Shown here: positions 50,293 to 52,324 of the stretch, in pieces
Layout of the letters: each line of letters opens with the position of its first letter
How positions within the stretch are numbered: the stretch's first letter is position 1
Origin: Serratia sp. Ag1
GTDB taxonomy: Bacteria; Pseudomonadota; Gammaproteobacteria; Enterobacterales; Enterobacteriaceae
Direction of reading: 5' to 3'
Assembly: GCF_000743355.1 (NCBI RefSeq)
Contig: NZ_JQEI01000031.1
Span: 1-52,324, forward strand
Length of the DNA: 52,324 bases
The notes under the pieces: model-generated
Told to the model about the DNA's origin: nothing
The model's database searches: none
What the model saw: only the letters and a program-made list of their open reading frames with translations
Made by a program: the position numbers and the translations under genes

Positions 50293-52324
50293 ATGGCCAA
50301 AGTTATCCCAGGATGGGCAACCGGCTTATTGTTATTGGCGCCGTCAGCCGCGACATATGCAGAGAGTGCCCAGATCGAATATCAGGTTCCTGCCGGTTTT
50401 TCCGATACCGAACAGGATACCTCCATACAGTATCTTGCCACCCTGGACAGTAAACCATTGCCAGGGCCGGTGACCTGGTCGGCAAAAGACAACCGCCTCT
50501 CTTTTAATGAAGCTCTCTACCGCCAGAATGGGGTATCCACCGAACAGATCGCCTTGCTCAACAAGGTGCTGGCCAATATCCCCTATGCGGTTTGCCCCAA
50601 TGGCTGTGATTACACGGTTGGTGGCCAGGTTGTTTCATTGGATAAAGTCAAACAGTCACTGACCATTAGCGATGGCAGCAAACGGTATGTACAACCGCAG
50701 ACCATGATGGGATTCATCCATAACCAGTCGTTGGATGTGCGTACCGCCTCGAACGATTACCAAGCGGTTTCCGCTTTCGGTCAGGGTTTTATCGGTTTAC
50801 CCGCTCAGAGTTATGGTTACTTCAACTGGTATTACAACGAAAACCACAACTACGACGTTCATACTACCGATCAGGGTGTCAGTACCTGGTATCTGCAAAA
50901 GAACTTCGCCAGTACCTACTTGCGCGGTGGCCGCCAGGACAGCCGCGACAACGTTGCGGGCAGCGTCAACACGTCGCTGAACCCGAGCTTTGACCAGTTC
51001 GTGACCCTGGGCAGCCAGGACAACCTCAAACGAGACAACCAGTCTGCCGGCAAGATGGTACTGTTTGCCACCGCTGACGGGGACTACGAGTTTTACCGCG
51101 ATGGCCGCCTGATCCGCCGCGTACCGGCAGTGATCGGTCGCAACGAGATTGATTACAACCAGTTGCCCGGCGGGTTCTATAACGTGGAGATCCGCCTGGT
51201 TAACCGCAGCGGTCAGGTGGTCAGCACCGAAAACCAGCAGATTGCCAACATCAACTACGGCGGCGGTACCGGCTGGTACCTGACGCTCGGCAAAGAGCTG
51301 GATACCGAGCACACCCTGTTCAATATGGGGGCCAGTTTCCAGACCGCCTGGTTTGCCGCCAGCAGTGCCCTGCTCAAGGGCAGCGGCAACAGTTGGGCCA
51401 TGGAGCACAACCTGACCCGACCGATGCAGGTGGCCGACGTGGACGTGACCCCGACTGTGGGGCTGATGGCCGGTGAAAAACACGTCGGGGGCTATGCCAG
51501 CCTGACGGCAGGCAACCAGCAACTGGGTTACCTGACGGCGTCGCAGTACCAGAATACGGCCGTCTCCACGTTGTACCCGGCGAGTAACAGCACCACCTTC
51601 AGCTACAGCCGTCAGTTTGGTCCTACCCGTCTGGGCTACAACTACAGCCGTTTTGCCAACAGCGAACGTCACCAGTTGCAGAGCTCCTGGAACTGGCGCG
51701 GCAATGGGGTCTGGGCGGTGATCTCCACCGGGGTACAGAAGGGGGGCTTTAACGACAGTAACAACAATTACGGGTTGTTCCTGAATACCACCATCATGCT
51801 GGACCGCAATACCGGCACGCTGAACGCTGCGTATTACGGCGGCAAGCTCCATACCGGTGGCAGCTACAGCCGCGAGTTTGAGGACAGCACCGGCACCACC
51901 TACGCGGGCGTGGACTTCAGCGAAATAGGCCGCACCAACGCCGTGGGGCTAAGTGCTCGCCGCAGCGGCACCCGCGGGGACGCCTCTGTGCGGGTCGGGG
52001 TGGACAATGACGTGACCAGCGGCAGCTTCAACTACAACGGCATGCTGGCTGCCAGCAAAGACGGGATCGCGCTGGGGCGCACCAGCCCGAGCGGTGCCGC
52101 CCTGCTGGTGACCACGCCGAAGCTGGGGGAGGCGAAATACGGCTTCAAGGTAGAAGGCACCCCGGTAGGTGGGGGCAGCACCTATGCCGTGCCGCTGGCA
52201 AGCTACCAGGACGTAACCTTTGCGCGGGCACAAACGGTGGATAGCGGGATGGATATGAATATCCGCCTGCCGGCCAACGTGGTTCGCGCCCATCCGGGCC
52301 AGGTTGTAGTGGATCACAAAATCA
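50293..52324 (+). CDS. CS1-type fimbrial usher, second copy, cut by window end
   Basis: The frame starts at ATG 50293 (MAKVIPGWATGLLLLAPSAA) and is open to the window end, 677 codons. It aligns without gaps with the left usher. Residues 1-352 show scattered differences (for example PVTWSAK for PISWSAK, NENHNYDVH for NQSQNYDVH). From 51349 on it is almost identical until 52304. There the left copy reads HPGQVYPVKAEV and this copy HPGQVVVDHKI. The C-terminal domain is therefore either different or an end-of-contig artefact. The gene is incomplete in the window. Confidence 0.85.
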   Translation, partial: MAKVIPGWATGLLLLAPSAATYAESAQIEYQVPAGFSDTEQDTSIQYLATLDSKPLPGPVTWSAKDNRLSFNEALYRQNGVSTEQIALLNKVLANIPYAVCPNGCDYTVGGQVVSLDKVKQSLTISDGSKRYVQPQTMMGFIHNQSLDVRTASNDYQAVSAFGQGFIGLPAQSYGYFNWYYNENHNYDVHTTDQGVSTWYLQKNFASTYLRGGRQDSRDNVAGSVNTSLNPSFDQFVTLGSQDNLKRDNQSAGKMVLFATADGDYEFYRDGRLIRRVPAVIGRNEIDYNQLPGGFYNVEIRLVNRSGQVVSTENQQIANINYGGGTGWYLTLGKELDTEHTLFNMGASFQTAWFAASSALLKGSGNSWAMEHNLTRPMQVADVDVTPTVGLMAGEKHVGGYASLTAGNQQLGYLTASQYQNTAVSTLYPASNSTTFSYSRQFGPTRLGYNYSRFANSERHQLQSSWNWRGNGVWAVISTGVQKGGFNDSNNNYGLFLNTTIMLDRNTGTLNAAYYGGKLHTGGSYSREFEDSTGTTYAGVDFSEIGRTNAVGLSARRSGTRGDASVRVGVDNDVTSGSFNYNGMLAASKDGIALGRTSPSGAALLVTTPKLGEAKYGFKVEGTPVGGGSTYAVPLASYQDVTFARAQTVDSGMDMNIRLPANVVRAHPGQVVVDHKI
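51349..52304 (+). repeat. Right arm of 956-bp inverted repeat (usher 3' part)
   Basis: Partner of 45839-46794 in inverted orientation. The arms enclose 4554 bp containing both usher 5' halves, both pilins and the divergent promoters. Confidence 0.9.

Overview
The window reads as an enterobacterial chromosome segment around the origin of replication, most likely from Serratia or a close relative (Yersiniaceae). Gene order on both sides of oriC follows the E. coli pattern: rrn - yieP - rbs operon - kup - ravA/viaA - asnA/asnC - mioC - oriC - mnmG - rsmG - atp operon - glmU - glmS - pst/phoU. Protein lengths match the E. coli orthologues almost residue for residue. ERIC-type repeats and an extra operon between glmS and pstS point away from E. 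coli itself. The species call is an inference.

Layout. 1-1179: 5' part of a 16S rRNA gene on the minus strand, with leader, boxA and tandem P1/P2 promoters. 1180-10231: yieP regulator, ribose operon rbsDACBKR (minus strand) with two RbsR operators, a structured non-coding stretch, and the kup potassium transporter. 10608-18754: ravA-viaA, asnA/asnC, mioC, oriC with DnaA boxes and AT-rich 13-mers, mnmG and rsmG. 19395-30177: complete F1Fo ATP synthase operon atpIBEFHAGDC, then glmU, repeats and glmS, which feed UDP-GlcNAc synthesis. 30490-34698: a four-gene operon not recognised as a named system (MacB/LolD-type ATPase, FtsX-type permease, LolA-like periplasmic protein, outer-membrane barrel), which together could form a trans-envelope export route. 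34798-39467: a Pho box followed by pstSCAB-phoU. 39635-42946: an amino-acid ABC transporter without an ATPase gene, and a convergent LysR regulator. 43045-52324: a CS1/CFA-I-type (alternate chaperone-usher) fimbrial region.

The most unusual part is the fimbrial region. A pilin-usher pair exists twice, head to head (minus-strand copy 45598-48499, plus-strand copy 49569-52324). The two usher copies align without gaps over 2012 bp. Their 3' halves (45839-46794 and 51349-52304) differ at only three positions by my reading, while the 5' halves and the pilins are visibly diverged. These arms form a 956-bp inverted repeat around a 4.55-kb segment with both pilin genes, a geometry that could allow inversion or gene conversion. 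The minus-strand copy continues into a minor pilin-like subunit, a tip adhesin and a LuxR-type regulator. No chaperone gene is visible.

The window starts inside an rRNA gene and ends 20 bases after the usher copies stop matching. That is what a draft contig bounded by repeats would look like, so the last 20 bases deserve caution.
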